A DNA stretch of 64,000 bases from Pseudomonadales bacterium (GTDB taxonomy: Bacteria; Pseudomonadota; Gammaproteobacteria; Pseudomonadales; JAHRWD01). A program made the translations under genes and the position numbers. A model generated the notes under the pieces. It was given only the letters and a program-made list of their open reading frames with translations. It did not search any database and was not told the origin of the DNA. Positions 10,687 to 19,557 of the stretch are shown here, piece after piece. The stretch covers positions 23,968 through 87,967 of the forward strand of contig JARGPR010000011.1 of assembly GCA_029210125.1 (NCBI GenBank), in the 5' to 3' direction. Positions within the stretch are counted from its first letter, which is position 1; every line of letters begins with the position of its first letter.

Positions 10687-11921
10687 TGGCAAATAGTGCC
10701 GCCGGAAAAATGATTGTTGCTCTGGATATAGGGACATCAAAAGTTGTGGCGTTGGTCGCAGAAGTCCAGGAGGATGGGAAGCTTGAAATTATCGGCATGG
10801 GCTCCCACCGATCACGCGGGATGAAAAAAGGTGTGGTCGTCAATATTGAATCCACCGTTGAGTCAATTAAGCGAGCAGTCGAGAGCGCAGGATTGATGGC
10901 TGATTGCGATATTCATTCTGTGTACGGTGGCATTGCCGGTAGTCATATTAGCAGCCTGAACTCACATGGGATTGTTGCTATCAGGGATCAAGAGGTGCAA
11001 CAAACAGATATTGATCGCGTGATTGATGCCGCTCAAGCGGTTGCGATTCCTGCTGACCAGCAAGTGCTGCATATTTTGCCCCAGGATTACGTCGTAAATG
11101 ATCAGGAAGGGGTAAAGGAACCTTTAGGGATGTCCGGCGTGCGCCTGGAAGCTAAGGTTCACCTGATCACTTGTTCGGTAAATTCAGCACAAAATATTGA
11201 AAAATGTATTCGGCGTTGCGGTCTCGATGTTGATGATTTGATTCTTGAACAACTGGCATCGAGTTATTCCGTGTTAACTGACGACGAGCGAGACCTAGGT
11301 GTTTGTCTTGTTGATATCGGTGGAGGTACAACTGACATAGCCATATTTTCTGATGGCGCGATTGTTCACACCGGTGTAATTCCGATAGCCGGTGATCAAG
11401 TGACCAATGACATCGCAGTGGCCCTCAGAACACCAATGGATTCAGCAGAAGAAGTGAAGATGCGATATGGCTGTGCACTTAAGCAACTGGCGCGTGCTGA
11501 AGAAACCATTGATGTGCAATCAATTGGCGATAGGCCGTCAAGAAAATTATCACGGCAATCGTTAGCAGAGGTCGTCGAACCCCGTTACGAGGAGCTGTTT
11601 TCTTTGGTAGAGGCAGATTTAAAACGAAGCGGATTCGAGCACAAAATCCCGGCGGGAATCGTGCTGACCGGTGGCTCATCAAAAATGGAAGGCGTAGTGG
11701 AGCTGGCAGAGGAGGTATTTCATATGCCTGTCAGGCTAGGTGCGCCCCACGGCATTTCCGGAATGACAGATATCGTCTCCAATCCGATCTATTCGACCGG
11801 AGTCGGGTTGTTAATGTATGGGAAGCAGGCCCAGGAAGAGGGCCAAAAACGCAACGATCATTTACATAGAATTGAAAATGTTTTTTCAAGAATACGAAAT
11901 TGGTTTAAACAAAATTTATAA
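10686..11921 (+). CDS. ftsA: Cell division actin-like protein FtsA
   Basis: Actin-family ATPase that tethers FtsZ filaments to the membrane. Motifs seen are ALDIGTSKVVALVAEV (phosphate 1), the 1C-domain region following MKKGVVVNIESTVESI, CLVDIGGGTTDIAIF (phosphate 2), and IVLTGGSSKMEG (adenosine). The last residues, VFSRIRNWFKQNL, form the amphipathic membrane-targeting helix expected of FtsA. It is 411 residues, overlaps ftsQ by one base, and lies 38 bases before ftsZ. Confidence 0.97.
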   Translation: MANSAAGKMIVALDIGTSKVVALVAEVQEDGKLEIIGMGSHRSRGMKKGVVVNIESTVESIKRAVESAGLMADCDIHSVYGGIAGSHISSLNSHGIVAIRDQEVQQTDIDRVIDAAQAVAIPADQQVLHILPQDYVVNDQEGVKEPLGMSGVRLEAKVHLITCSVNSAQNIEKCIRRCGLDVDDLILEQLASSYSVLTDDERDLGVCLVDIGGGTTDIAIFSDGAIVHTGVIPIAGDQVTNDIAVALRTPMDSAEEVKMRYGCALKQLARAEETIDVQSIGDRPSRKLSRQSLAEVVEPRYEELFSLVEADLKRSGFEHKIPAGIVLTGGSSKMEGVVELAEEVFHMPVRLGAPHGISGMTDIVSNPIYSTGVGLLMYGKQAQEEGQKRNDHLHRIENVFSRIRNWFKQNL

Positions 11922-11959
11922 CAAAGTTTGGCTGTTCAGGTTCACATAAGGGGGTGACC

Positions 11960-13150
11960 ATGTTTGAAATAGTAGATAACGTACCGCAAAGCGCTGTAAT
12001 AAAAGTGTTTGGTGTCGGCGGGGGTGGCGGAAATGCCGTCGAACATATGGCGGGCAACAGCAATATCGACGGTGTGGATTTTATCTGTGCCAATACGGAC
12101 TCTCAGGCATTAAATAGCCTGACTGCAAAAACGCTACTGCAGCTCGGCACCGGCGTAACGAAGGGACTGGGCGCAGGTGCGCATCCTGAGGTTGGCCGTC
12201 AGGCAGCGATGGAGGATAAAGATCGCATTTCCGAGGTACTTAAGGGCGCCGATATGGTGTTTATTACCGCGGGGATGGGGGGCGGAACGGGAACCGGGGC
12301 AGCACCGGTGGTGGCGCAGATTGCCAAGGATATGGGTATCCTGACGGTTGCGGTGGTCACCAAGCCATTTCCGTTTGAGGGAAAAAAACGAGCCCGCATT
12401 GCGGATTCAGGCCTGGAGGAGTTAAGCCAACATGTGGACTCGTTAATTACGATTCCAAATGAAAAGCTGCTCGCGGTACTAGGTGAACAAACTTCATTGG
12501 TAGAAGCTTTTGCGGCAGCGAACGATGTACTCGAGGGTGCGGTTAAAGGTATTGCTGAACTGATCGTCAACCCTGGCATGATGAATGTCGATTTTGCCGA
12601 TATTCGTACGGTCATGTCTGAAATGGGTATGGCGATGATGAGTACTGGTGAGGCTAGCGGTGAAAACAGAGCGTACGAAGCGGTTCAAGCAGCACTGCAC
12701 AGTAAGTTATTGGAAAATATCAACCTTCAAGGTGCCAAGGGCATTCTGGTTAATATTACTGCCGGCCCTAACTTATCCCTGGGTGAGTTCTCTACAGTTG
12801 GTGATACCATCGAAGACTTTGCGTCGGACAACGCCACAGTAGTTACGGGCACAGTTATCGATGAAGGCCTTGGCGACACCTTGCGGGTAACCATCGTGGC
12901 AACAGGTATAGGTGATACGAAATTGACCCTTGTGCCACCTGTAGGAGTAGAACAGCCCTCAAATTTGGGTGCATCCGCTCAAGAACCAACCCATGAATAT
13001 GTCGAGCTGGAGCAACCTGTTTACGAGGCAGAGAGCCATGCCGCGACAGCAAAATCCAGAAAAAGGGAGGTTGAGGCGGTACTGGAAGATGGTGAATTGA
13101 ATATGGATTATCTGGATATTCCTGCCTTTTTACGTCGTCAGGCTGACTAA
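11960..13150 (+). CDS. ftsZ: Cell division tubulin-like GTPase FtsZ
   Basis: GTPase that polymerises into the Z-ring at mid-cell. The N-terminus contains VFGVGGGGGNAVEHM, the tubulin signature GGGTGTGAAPVVA lies at about residues 107-119, and the T7 loop region is NVDFADIRTVM. A variable acidic linker (about 320-380) precedes the conserved C-terminal peptide LDIPAFLRRQAD, which binds FtsA and ZipA. I choose ATG 11960 because AAGGGGG lies about 6 bases upstream; a GTG at 11954 is in frame but would sit on the ribosome site. The gene is followed by a strong hairpin, not by lpxC. Confidence 0.97.
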   Translation: MFEIVDNVPQSAVIKVFGVGGGGGNAVEHMAGNSNIDGVDFICANTDSQALNSLTAKTLLQLGTGVTKGLGAGAHPEVGRQAAMEDKDRISEVLKGADMVFITAGMGGGTGTGAAPVVAQIAKDMGILTVAVVTKPFPFEGKKRARIADSGLEELSQHVDSLITIPNEKLLAVLGEQTSLVEAFAAANDVLEGAVKGIAELIVNPGMMNVDFADIRTVMSEMGMAMMSTGEASGENRAYEAVQAALHSKLLENINLQGAKGILVNITAGPNLSLGEFSTVGDTIEDFASDNATVVTGTVIDEGLGDTLRVTIVATGIGDTKLTLVPPVGVEQPSNLGASAQEPTHEYVELEQPVYEAESHAATAKSRKREVEAVLEDGELNMDYLDIPAFLRRQAD

Positions 13151-13163
13151 ATTAATATTGTGA

Positions 13164-13199
13164 ATACAACAAAGCCCGCATTCGCGGGCTTTGTTGTAT
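13164..13199. terminator. Hairpin terminator after ftsZ
   Basis: A perfect 16-base inverted repeat (left arm 13164-13179, right arm 13184-13199) with a 4-base loop lies 13 bases after the ftsZ stop. The core is AAAGCCCGC/GCGGGCTTT. The right arm ends in a T-rich stretch, and the left arm gives the equivalent on the other strand. It very probably ends the dcw transcript. Confidence 0.85.
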
Positions 13200-14101
13200 A
13201 AGAGCGTTCAAGGATAACGCTTAACTAAAATCATTCTTAGTTGAGAAAAATTGAAATATCTTCAGTGCCAATAACCCCCGATTGAGCCCACCTTCAGCTG
13301 TGCTTGTTTTTACTCGTTCTGGCTAGCACTTTGCATTTAACCCATTGATGCAAAACCGCGACTTCCCTCTACGCAACCTCATATTTGACTAATATGGAGT
13401 ACCCGTGATCTTGGGGATCAATACAAAGAATGCTGGGCGAGTTTGCTGCATAACTGTTTTCTATTCTGCATACCTAAACAGGTCAAATTAGTGACCTGTA
13501 TCTCAAATTTGAATATCTAACTCAGATTGATGGAAATATGCTACTACATTTAAAACATCCGATAAAAAATGTCGAAATGGTTCCCAATTAGCCATTGCAG
13601 AATGTTCGTCTATACTTTTTTCCTATTCATCAGGTGGTACTAAGAGTACATAGTATTACTTAGGATTTTGAATGATGAGACGACTGTGGAACGGATGCTG
13701 CAAAATAATAACAACTAGTAAGTTAGCAGAACTAGCAAAGCTCAAAAACTAGGATTATTTAGCGCAACCCCTCCTCAATCGCCAGATGATATCGCAAAAC
13801 AGTTTAGCCTGTTTGTTGTGTCTAGCTACTTCTGATGAGCGATAGATCTAGGGTTTTACGTAGAGACACTGTACACCAGATAAAAAATTAACTCTGGTGA
13901 CCAGACCTGCTATGAGACCCAAATTTACGTCGTGAATAGGGTCAAAATCCGAGAGTATATCGGCTAAGTTATTCGGCCAAAATTGGAATCGACATCTACG
14001 CTTACCTAACTCCACGCAAAAAATCGATAGCAGGGTCCGATCAATTACGTGGCTGAAATCGCCAGTCAAATAGTGGAATCTATGATACCGGAGCAAAAAG
14101 C
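13200..14101. other. Long region without a credible gene between ftsZ and the chemosensory locus
   Basis: About 900 bases with many stops in all frames. What I can see: an inverted repeat TGATC-N5-GATCA (13406-13420); a perfect palindrome ACAGGTCA-N6-TGACCTGT (13478-13499); and short open pieces, for example about 34 codons ending near 13840 and about 24 codons ending at 14104, that look more like decayed coding sequence than genes. I could not assign any of these pieces to a family. A promoter for the genes starting at 14102 must lie here, but I see no convincing -35/-10 pair. Confidence 0.6.
13478..13499. repeat. Perfect palindrome ACAGGTCA-N6-TGACCTGT
   Basis: Eight-base arms (13478-13485 and 13492-13499) separated by AATTAG. 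The size and spacing would suit a dimeric repressor site or a small hairpin. No T-run follows, so a terminator is unlikely. No regulator gene is adjacent. Confidence 0.5.
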
Positions 14102-14926
14102 ATGAAATGGTGGCACGGGAAGAAACATCAGTATATGGGGGTGCAGATTCCCTATGTGCTGGCAGCTCTATTGGGGCTAGGGTTGATAACTTCTGGCCAA
14201 CGCGTCGAAGCCAATGCATCAAGTGAGGACGTACAAGAAATTGTAGAAGCTTGTATGTTGTCGAACCGTATGTTGAAGAACTACGCGTTGATAGGAATGG
14301 GTGTAGTTTACCAGGACCCTGTTGCGGATTTACAGGCGGGTATGGTTGAAATGAGTATGTATATGTCAAACGGTGCCCTAGCAAGTCAGGGCCTAAAAGA
14401 AGAGTTAGGGAATTCCCTTCGTAAGTTAGACCAGGATTGGAAGGGAATTGAACCGTTGCTAACTAATACTCCAAGCAAGGCAAGTGTTTTGGATCTACGC
14501 ATCAAAATCGAGAATTTTTCAAAAAAATGTGAAATTGTTGTAGAGGCATTAGCGATCGACACTCAGATCGAGGGTGAGCAAGATCTTGTACTTACCGCTA
14601 AATTGGGTATGGAGGTACAGCGTCTTGCTGCTCTATATATGATTGAGGCATGGGGAGCCGAGCAACCTCAGTACTACTCAGAAGTTGATAAGATAAAGTC
14701 CCAGTTCAAAACAAATTATGAGAAGTTGACTGAGACCGAAAATACTATTGGATCTAAAGAGCTCAAAAAGGCACTAAAAAAACTTGATAACCAATTCTTG
14801 GTTTTTGGGTTTCTGGCCAGCAGTAAAAGCGGGAGATTTCAACCTACTAGAGCTGAAAAAATTTCCGAGGATGTATTCTATGAGGTTCGTGACATCCTGA
14901 TACTGGAAGAGGAATTGCTACAATGA
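14102..14926 (+). CDS. Secreted protein with PilJ/NarX-like sensor segments (unnamed)
   Basis: I do not recognise a named gene. The 274-residue protein starts with a basic stretch and a hydrophobic segment (about 15-33), consistent with a signal peptide or anchor. Two parts resemble the PilJ-type N-terminal sensor domain, which usually shows an RMLSQR-like helix followed by a four-helix bundle: residues 51-90 (CMLSNRMLKNYALIGMGV) and 164-200 (KLGMEVQRLAALYMIEAWG). There is no HAMP, methyl-accepting or kinase domain, so it cannot signal by itself. ATG 14102 has GGAG about 9 bases upstream. It overlaps the next gene as ATGA, and pilG-pilH-pilI-pilJ follow. I infer a periplasmic partner of the PilJ receptor; family assignment is by eye only. 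Confidence 0.72.
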   Translation: MKWWHGKKHQYMGVQIPYVLAALLGLGLITSGQRVEANASSEDVQEIVEACMLSNRMLKNYALIGMGVVYQDPVADLQAGMVEMSMYMSNGALASQGLKEELGNSLRKLDQDWKGIEPLLTNTPSKASVLDLRIKIENFSKKCEIVVEALAIDTQIEGEQDLVLTAKLGMEVQRLAALYMIEAWGAEQPQYYSEVDKIKSQFKTNYEKLTETENTIGSKELKKALKKLDNQFLVFGFLASSKSGRFQPTRAEKISEDVFYEVRDILILEEELLQ

Positions 14927-15711
14927 AAAACATCTACCGGCTTCTACTAACAAAAATTGTTGTCATCTTATTGTTATCTCAAGTGACTATTGCATCTGCA
15001 ACTAATGAACAAGAATTGCATATATTGGAGGCAGCCGAAAATATTGCATTTATTAGTCAGAAACTTCCAATGGCTTATTTTTATAAAGGAAAGGGTATTC
15101 GAGCGTCGGTTGCGAAACGAAATATAAATGATGGCTTGATGGATCTTGATAAAGACCTTAAGTATCTAGAGAGCGTGGTTCTTGGCGCTGAAGAAAAAAA
15201 TGTAATGCTATTTTTTGGCTTCACGCGAGATGAAATGAAGGAGGCTCTGGCTGAGGACTACAGTCTTGAAAACGGAGCGTTGATAATGGATTACAGTGAG
15301 TCGCTTTTAGAGGGGGCTGAGCTGATTTCCGCTAAACATAAGAACTTGAATGAAATATCAGAAACCATGCTGGTAACTGTAGAAAAAATGGAATTTCTAT
15401 TGGAAAGAATCAACAAATTCTATATCGCTCACTACTCAGGATTGAAAGATGAGGTTAATGTTTCACAGCTCAAATTGGCGGTAGATGAATTTGAATCAAA
15501 TCTCATAAAAATAACGGTGTATAAGGGGTTTCACGCAACTCAGAAATCTAGTGTGAAAAAAATAAATGGATTCTGGCCAATTGCCAAACGATTCTTTCTT
15601 GGTGTGGAAGAGGGGTCGCTACCGGTAATTGTAATGGCCTCTTCTTCAAGTTTAAAAAAGGAGCTTGGGAAAATACATGGTTTTTTTCGTAAAGAAGCTA
15701 TTGGGGGCTAG
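14923..15711 (+). CDS. Second secreted PilJ-sensor-like protein (unnamed)
   Basis: A 262-residue protein with a clear signal peptide (hydrophobic residues 8-24, then TIASA-type cleavage). Residues 36-85 resemble the PilJ-type helix pair (AAENIAFISQKLPMAYFYKG followed by a DLDKDLKYLESVV helix), and residues 150-195 resemble a second helix pair. The rest is mostly charged helix. It has no signalling or enzymatic motif. It is translationally coupled to the preceding gene by a 4-base ATGA overlap, and both share size, export signal and predicted fold, so they look like diverged duplicates acting together. Function is unknown; a role as periplasmic ligand-binding or modulating partner of the pilus receptor is inference. 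Confidence 0.7.
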   Translation: MKNIYRLLLTKIVVILLLSQVTIASATNEQELHILEAAENIAFISQKLPMAYFYKGKGIRASVAKRNINDGLMDLDKDLKYLESVVLGAEEKNVMLFFGFTRDEMKEALAEDYSLENGALIMDYSESLLEGAELISAKHKNLNEISETMLVTVEKMEFLLERINKFYIAHYSGLKDEVNVSQLKLAVDEFESNLIKITVYKGFHATQKSSVKKINGFWPIAKRFFLGVEEGSLPVIVMASSSSLKKELGKIHGFFRKEAIGG

Positions 15712-15826
15712 TATTGTATCCTCCAGTGATTAGGAATAATTGGGAAAGGAACGATTTTTTTAGGTTTTTGCACGTTAAACGTTACTGTAAAGTTGCGGTG
15801 CTAATTTAGACAGGTTGGACCAGTAT

Positions 15827-16225
15827 ATGTTGGCAGATAAAAATGAAAACAATACCTGTATGACAATTCTTGTAGTTGATGACAGCAAAATGATTCGGGT
15901 TACCACAAAAAAAATACTACTCAAAGCAGGGTACGATGTTGTTTTGGCTACGGACGGATTTGACGCGTTATCAAAGATCGTCGAGTACCGGCCCGGTTTG
16001 ATTATTCTGGATATTATGATGCCAGATATTGATGGTTATGAAACATGCACCCTAATCAAACAGCATCGAGAATTTAGGAATATACCGATAATTATGTTGT
16101 CTGGAAAAAATAGCAGATTTGACCGATCAAGAAGCAAACTCGCGGGATTTAATCAGTGTCTTACAAAGCCGTTTAATGAACATGGTCTAATTTCAGCCAT
16201 CAATAATATTACTGCAGTAAATTAG
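15827..16225 (+). CDS. pilG: Twitching motility response regulator PilG
   Basis: Stand-alone CheY-like receiver. It has the acidic pair VVDDSK (residues 17-18 are Asp), the phospho-acceptor Asp62 in LDIMMPDIDGYETC, the Ser/Thr position in IIMLSGK, and Lys114 in CLTKPF. The sequence IVEYRPGLIILDIMMPDIDG and its place at the head of pilH-pilI-pilJ-chpA match PilG, which in Pseudomonas acts with the ChpA kinase to promote pilus extension. I place the start at ATG 15827; TTG 15815 and ATG 15860 are in-frame alternatives. Confidence 0.88.
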   Translation: MLADKNENNTCMTILVVDDSKMIRVTTKKILLKAGYDVVLATDGFDALSKIVEYRPGLIILDIMMPDIDGYETCTLIKQHREFRNIPIIMLSGKNSRFDRSRSKLAGFNQCLTKPFNEHGLISAINNITAVN

Positions 16226-16294
16226 AATGTTCTATTTTGGTTGTTCAATTATCAGTACATTTCTACAAAAAATATTTGGAGTTTGAACAAGGTT

Positions 16295-16669
16295 ATGGCG
16301 AAAATTTTGATTGTCGATGATTCGGCAGCAGAAGCTCATGTGTTGGAAGAAATTTTGAAGTTGGATGGGCACGAATCAATTAGAGCGTCAAGCGGTGAAG
16401 AAGGGCTGGCGATGGCGATTGAAGAGTTACCTGATTTGATTGTCATGGATGTCGTTATGCCTGGGATGAACGGCTTTAAAGCCACTCGAAAAATCCATAG
16501 AAACTCATCAACCAAAGAGATTCCTATCATGATAGTTACAACCAAAGATCAGGATACCGATATCGAATGGGGGTTGAGTCAGGGGGCTGCGGATTATATG
16601 GCTAAACCCGTTAACTCAACATTATTTCGAGAGAAAGTGAATACTCTTTTGGGAACCGTGGATAGCTAA
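16295..16669 (+). CDS. pilH: Twitching motility response regulator PilH
   Basis: Second stand-alone receiver. It has Asp8/Asp9 in LIVDDS, phospho-acceptor Asp52 in MDVVMPGMNGFKATRKI, VTTKDQDTD after the Thr position, and Lys104 in YMAKPV. VTTKDQDTD and the GFKATRK segment are characteristic of PilH, which in Pseudomonas favours retraction and may act as a phosphate sink. The start at ATG 16295 gives the usual MAKILIVDDS N-terminus; the frame is open upstream to 16241 but those residues are not family-like. GGAG lies about 13 bases upstream. Confidence 0.88.
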   Translation: MAKILIVDDSAAEAHVLEEILKLDGHESIRASSGEEGLAMAIEELPDLIVMDVVMPGMNGFKATRKIHRNSSTKEIPIMIVTTKDQDTDIEWGLSQGAADYMAKPVNSTLFREKVNTLLGTVDS

Positions 16670-16671
16670 AC

Positions 16672-17208
16672 GTGAGCAATCATTCTTCAATAGTCCTCGA
16701 TAGCTTACTGCGCATGAATGAGCGTGCGCAGCGTGAACAGGCTAATGATCATTTGTTTTCTGAGCACCAGGATGATTGGCGAGCTCTGTCATTTATTTTA
16801 CGTGGGCGAACAGTGACCGCTGCGTCTGGCGAAATGACGGAAATTATCGAAATACCTGAGTCGATCACTATGGTTCCTGACACTCCGGAGTGGATGGTGG
16901 GGCTGACAAATTTTCATGGCGAAGTATTGCCCATTTCAGATCTACAGTGTTTTGTCGGCGGGTCACCGATTGCACGGGATTACCAGTCCAAAATTCTCGT
17001 TATAAAAAACCGTGGTAAGTATGTTGGTTTGATGGTGCCCTCGGTGCTGGGTATTCGATATTTCCCAAAAAACAGCAAGAGACAATACCAGGCGCTCGAT
17101 GATCGACTCGACCTTTTTATCTACGATGAATTTGAGTTTGAGGGGCAGGTTTGGCCTGTAGTCAGTATGGCTGCGATATTGGCCGATAAACAGTTTTTGA
17201 TGGAGTAG
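16672..17208 (+). CDS. pilI: CheW-like adaptor PilI
   Basis: CheW-type coupling protein that would link PilJ to ChpA. The CheW fold is recognisable from EIIEIPESITMVPDTPEWMVG, the GLTNFHGEVLPISDLQCF strand pair, and LVIKNRGKYVGLMVPSVLGI. At 178 residues it matches PilI, which has a longer N-terminal extension than generic CheW. It uses a GTG start two bases after the pilH stop, so it is in the same operon. A 100-base gap separates it from pilJ. Confidence 0.87.
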   Translation: MSNHSSIVLDSLLRMNERAQREQANDHLFSEHQDDWRALSFILRGRTVTAASGEMTEIIEIPESITMVPDTPEWMVGLTNFHGEVLPISDLQCFVGGSPIARDYQSKILVIKNRGKYVGLMVPSVLGIRYFPKNSKRQYQALDDRLDLFIYDEFEFEGQVWPVVSMAAILADKQFLME

Positions 17209-17308
17209 GTTGGTGTGTCGCTTACTGTACGCAATATAAAAAATCGATAATTGAATTTGATGTACGTGAACGCTTACAGCGATAAATTACATATGAGGAA
17301 CAATCGAA

Positions 17309-19402
17309 ATGGCTAAGGTATTTAGGTTTGGCACAGGACTTGCCAACTATATGGTTATTATTGTCTCGTTGGCATTGGCCATTTCGTTAGCAATGACCAT
17401 ATGGGTTTTCGTTGCTCAAAGCATACATAAGGAAAATTTTAATCAACATTTGTCCGATGCCTCCGAGCTGCAGGTGTTGGCCCACCAGATTGCAAAATAT
17501 GCGGTTGAATCTGGTTCGGGCATCGAAAGCTCATTCCAGTCTCTGGAGAAAGCCAGAGACCGTTCGGCTAGTTTGATAACCGCCTTAAAAGACGGTTCGC
17601 CTGAAAGGGGATTACCACCCTCGCCTGAAGAGATTCGGCCTACCCTGCTTAAGGTGGATGCGGCATGGCAAGACCTCGAAACCCATGTTAACTCAATTCT
17701 ATTGAGCCAGGCAGTTATCGTACATGCCGATGAGATCGTCGGGAATATGAAAAGTGTTCTACCCAACTTTAAACAGATCGTGGGCATAGCAGCCGACCAA
17801 CTGGTTGGAAAAGGCACCAATAGTCAGGTTTATCACGCTACCAATCTTCTCTATATCGCTCAACGTATTGATACCAACCTTGGCGAAGTGCTCGAGGGTG
17901 GATTGACCACTGTATTTGCACTTGATCAACTTACACAAAATACAGATAGGTTGGAGATTGTTGTCACAGCCTTGACCGAGGGCGATAAAGCGCTCGGAAT
18001 ACAGGCGGTTAAGAACAAGGTGGTTAGAGAATCGTTGCTTGAAATTCTCCGGCAACTGGATGGTATCCGGGTTTATCGTGATGAACTGCTCGGTATGATT
18101 GCTGAATTGTTGCCAGCATTGAGTACTCTAGGCGCTATTGATGACGAAGAAAACGATGACTATAAAGATACCGGTGGCAGTTCGGTGCTTACCGTGGCGT
18201 CAGAAAATTTGGCATCACTGGATGTTGAGTTAATGGATTTTTATAGAACCTCAGCTGGTGAGGTGCAGCTAGCAGGAGTTACCGTAGGTTCGGGTTTCGC
18301 CATTGCGCTAGTTGTGGTTTCCACATCTATTTTTCTATTCTTGAGTTACTTGATTGTGTATCAAGCGAGGGCTAGAGAGCGAGAGGTGAGCGAACAAAAT
18401 GAAAGTAACCAGGCTGCGATTCGGAAGCTACTACGTGAAATGGGTAACCTTGCCAATGGTGATTTGTCTATTGAGGCGACCGTAACCGAGGACATTACTG
18501 GCGCTATTGCTGATTCGATAAACGCGTCGGTTGAGAGTATGCGTGACGTGGTGTTTTCCATTAATGATACCTCTGAGAAAGTGTCTAGTGCGGCGGAAAA
18601 AAACCAGTCAACTATTCGTGAGTTGGTTGTCGCGGCGGAACAGCAAGATAAAGATCTAGTAGGTGCGACAGAGGTCAGTAAAAGCATGGCCGAGACCCTG
18701 CAAGTTATGGCATCTAAAGCTGAGGTTTTGGCGGAAGTCGCAACCAATTCTCTTGAGCTTGCGGAAAAAGGTGGTGGGGCTGCGCACAAGAATATTGATG
18801 GTATGGGTGTACTTCGAGAGCAAATTCAAGGGACATCAAAACGGATTAAACGTCTGGGTGAGAGTTCACAAGAAATTGGCAGTATTGTTGGTCTGATTAA
18901 TGGTATTACCGATCAGACTAATATCTTGGCGATGAACGCCTCCATGCAGGCTGCTGCAGCTGGAGATGCCGGTCGGGGTTTTTCTATTGTTGCGGATGAA
19001 GTACAGCGTCTTGCGGAGCGGTCTGGTCGTGCGACCAAACAAATTGAGACACTCGTGAATGCAATTCAGTCTGATACCTCTGAAGCGGTCGCGTCAATGG
19101 AGCTGAGTATTGGTGAGGTATTAAATGGTACCGGTCTGGCGGAGGAAGCCGGAAGAGCACTCGACGACATTCAAAAAGCGTCGAATCAGGTTACCAAAGA
19201 GACCATGGAAATGGTGGAGTCCGCAAAACATCAATCTGAACAGGCCTCGGGGTTACGGGAAACGATGCACACGATTCAGGAAATCACCGAACAGATGTCC
19301 GAGGGTATTAGCTCTACGGCCAGCGGAATCGTCTATCAGGCCGATAACGTTCAGAAGCTCCGGAACTCAGTAACAGAATTTACTTTGCCGGAGGAACAAT
19401 AA
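17309..19402 (+). CDS. pilJ: Type IV pilus chemoreceptor PilJ
   Basis: Inner-membrane methyl-accepting protein of 697 residues. Order of parts: transmembrane segment 1 (about 12-36), a long periplasmic PilJ-type helical sensor, transmembrane segment 2 (about 325-350), HAMP-like region (about 355-410), then the cytoplasmic signalling hairpin. The tip reads ITDQTNILAMNASMQAAAAG instead of the usual [15 protein letters not shown]; it keeps GDAGRGF, which together with EVQRLAERS marks PilJ rather than flagellar receptors. In Pseudomonas PilJ senses pilus-surface contact and controls cAMP through ChpA. Its downstream partner chpA follows after 155 bases. Confidence 0.9.
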   Translation: MAKVFRFGTGLANYMVIIVSLALAISLAMTIWVFVAQSIHKENFNQHLSDASELQVLAHQIAKYAVESGSGIESSFQSLEKARDRSASLITALKDGSPERGLPPSPEEIRPTLLKVDAAWQDLETHVNSILLSQAVIVHADEIVGNMKSVLPNFKQIVGIAADQLVGKGTNSQVYHATNLLYIAQRIDTNLGEVLEGGLTTVFALDQLTQNTDRLEIVVTALTEGDKALGIQAVKNKVVRESLLEILRQLDGIRVYRDELLGMIAELLPALSTLGAIDDEENDDYKDTGGSSVLTVASENLASLDVELMDFYRTSAGEVQLAGVTVGSGFAIALVVVSTSIFLFLSYLIVYQARAREREVSEQNESNQAAIRKLLREMGNLANGDLSIEATVTEDITGAIADSINASVESMRDVVFSINDTSEKVSSAAEKNQSTIRELVVAAEQQDKDLVGATEVSKSMAETLQVMASKAEVLAEVATNSLELAEKGGGAAHKNIDGMGVLREQIQGTSKRIKRLGESSQEIGSIVGLINGITDQTNILAMNASMQAAAAGDAGRGFSIVADEVQRLAERSGRATKQIETLVNAIQSDTSEAVASMELSIGEVLNGTGLAEEAGRALDDIQKASNQVTKETMEMVESAKHQSEQASGLRETMHTIQEITEQMSEGISSTASGIVYQADNVQKLRNSVTEFTLPEEQ

Positions 19403-19557
19403 CCTGATCCGTTTGGGGTTTTCGTGAAGCTTGATCGAACCGCTCGGCCGCTCAGGCTGGGTACTAGCCACAAGAAGTATCGTTTACGGGTAATTTTATT
19501 ACCAGATGTTAGTGGTATCGGGGCTTCAATGAATAGAGACATTCTCTATCACCAACA

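Noticed and set aside
13848..14384. Open frame of 178 codons on the minus strand across the gap and the first secreted PilJ-like gene
   Set aside because: Over half of it is antisense to a well-supported gene, no family is recognisable, composition is not protein-like, and no ribosome site is seen.
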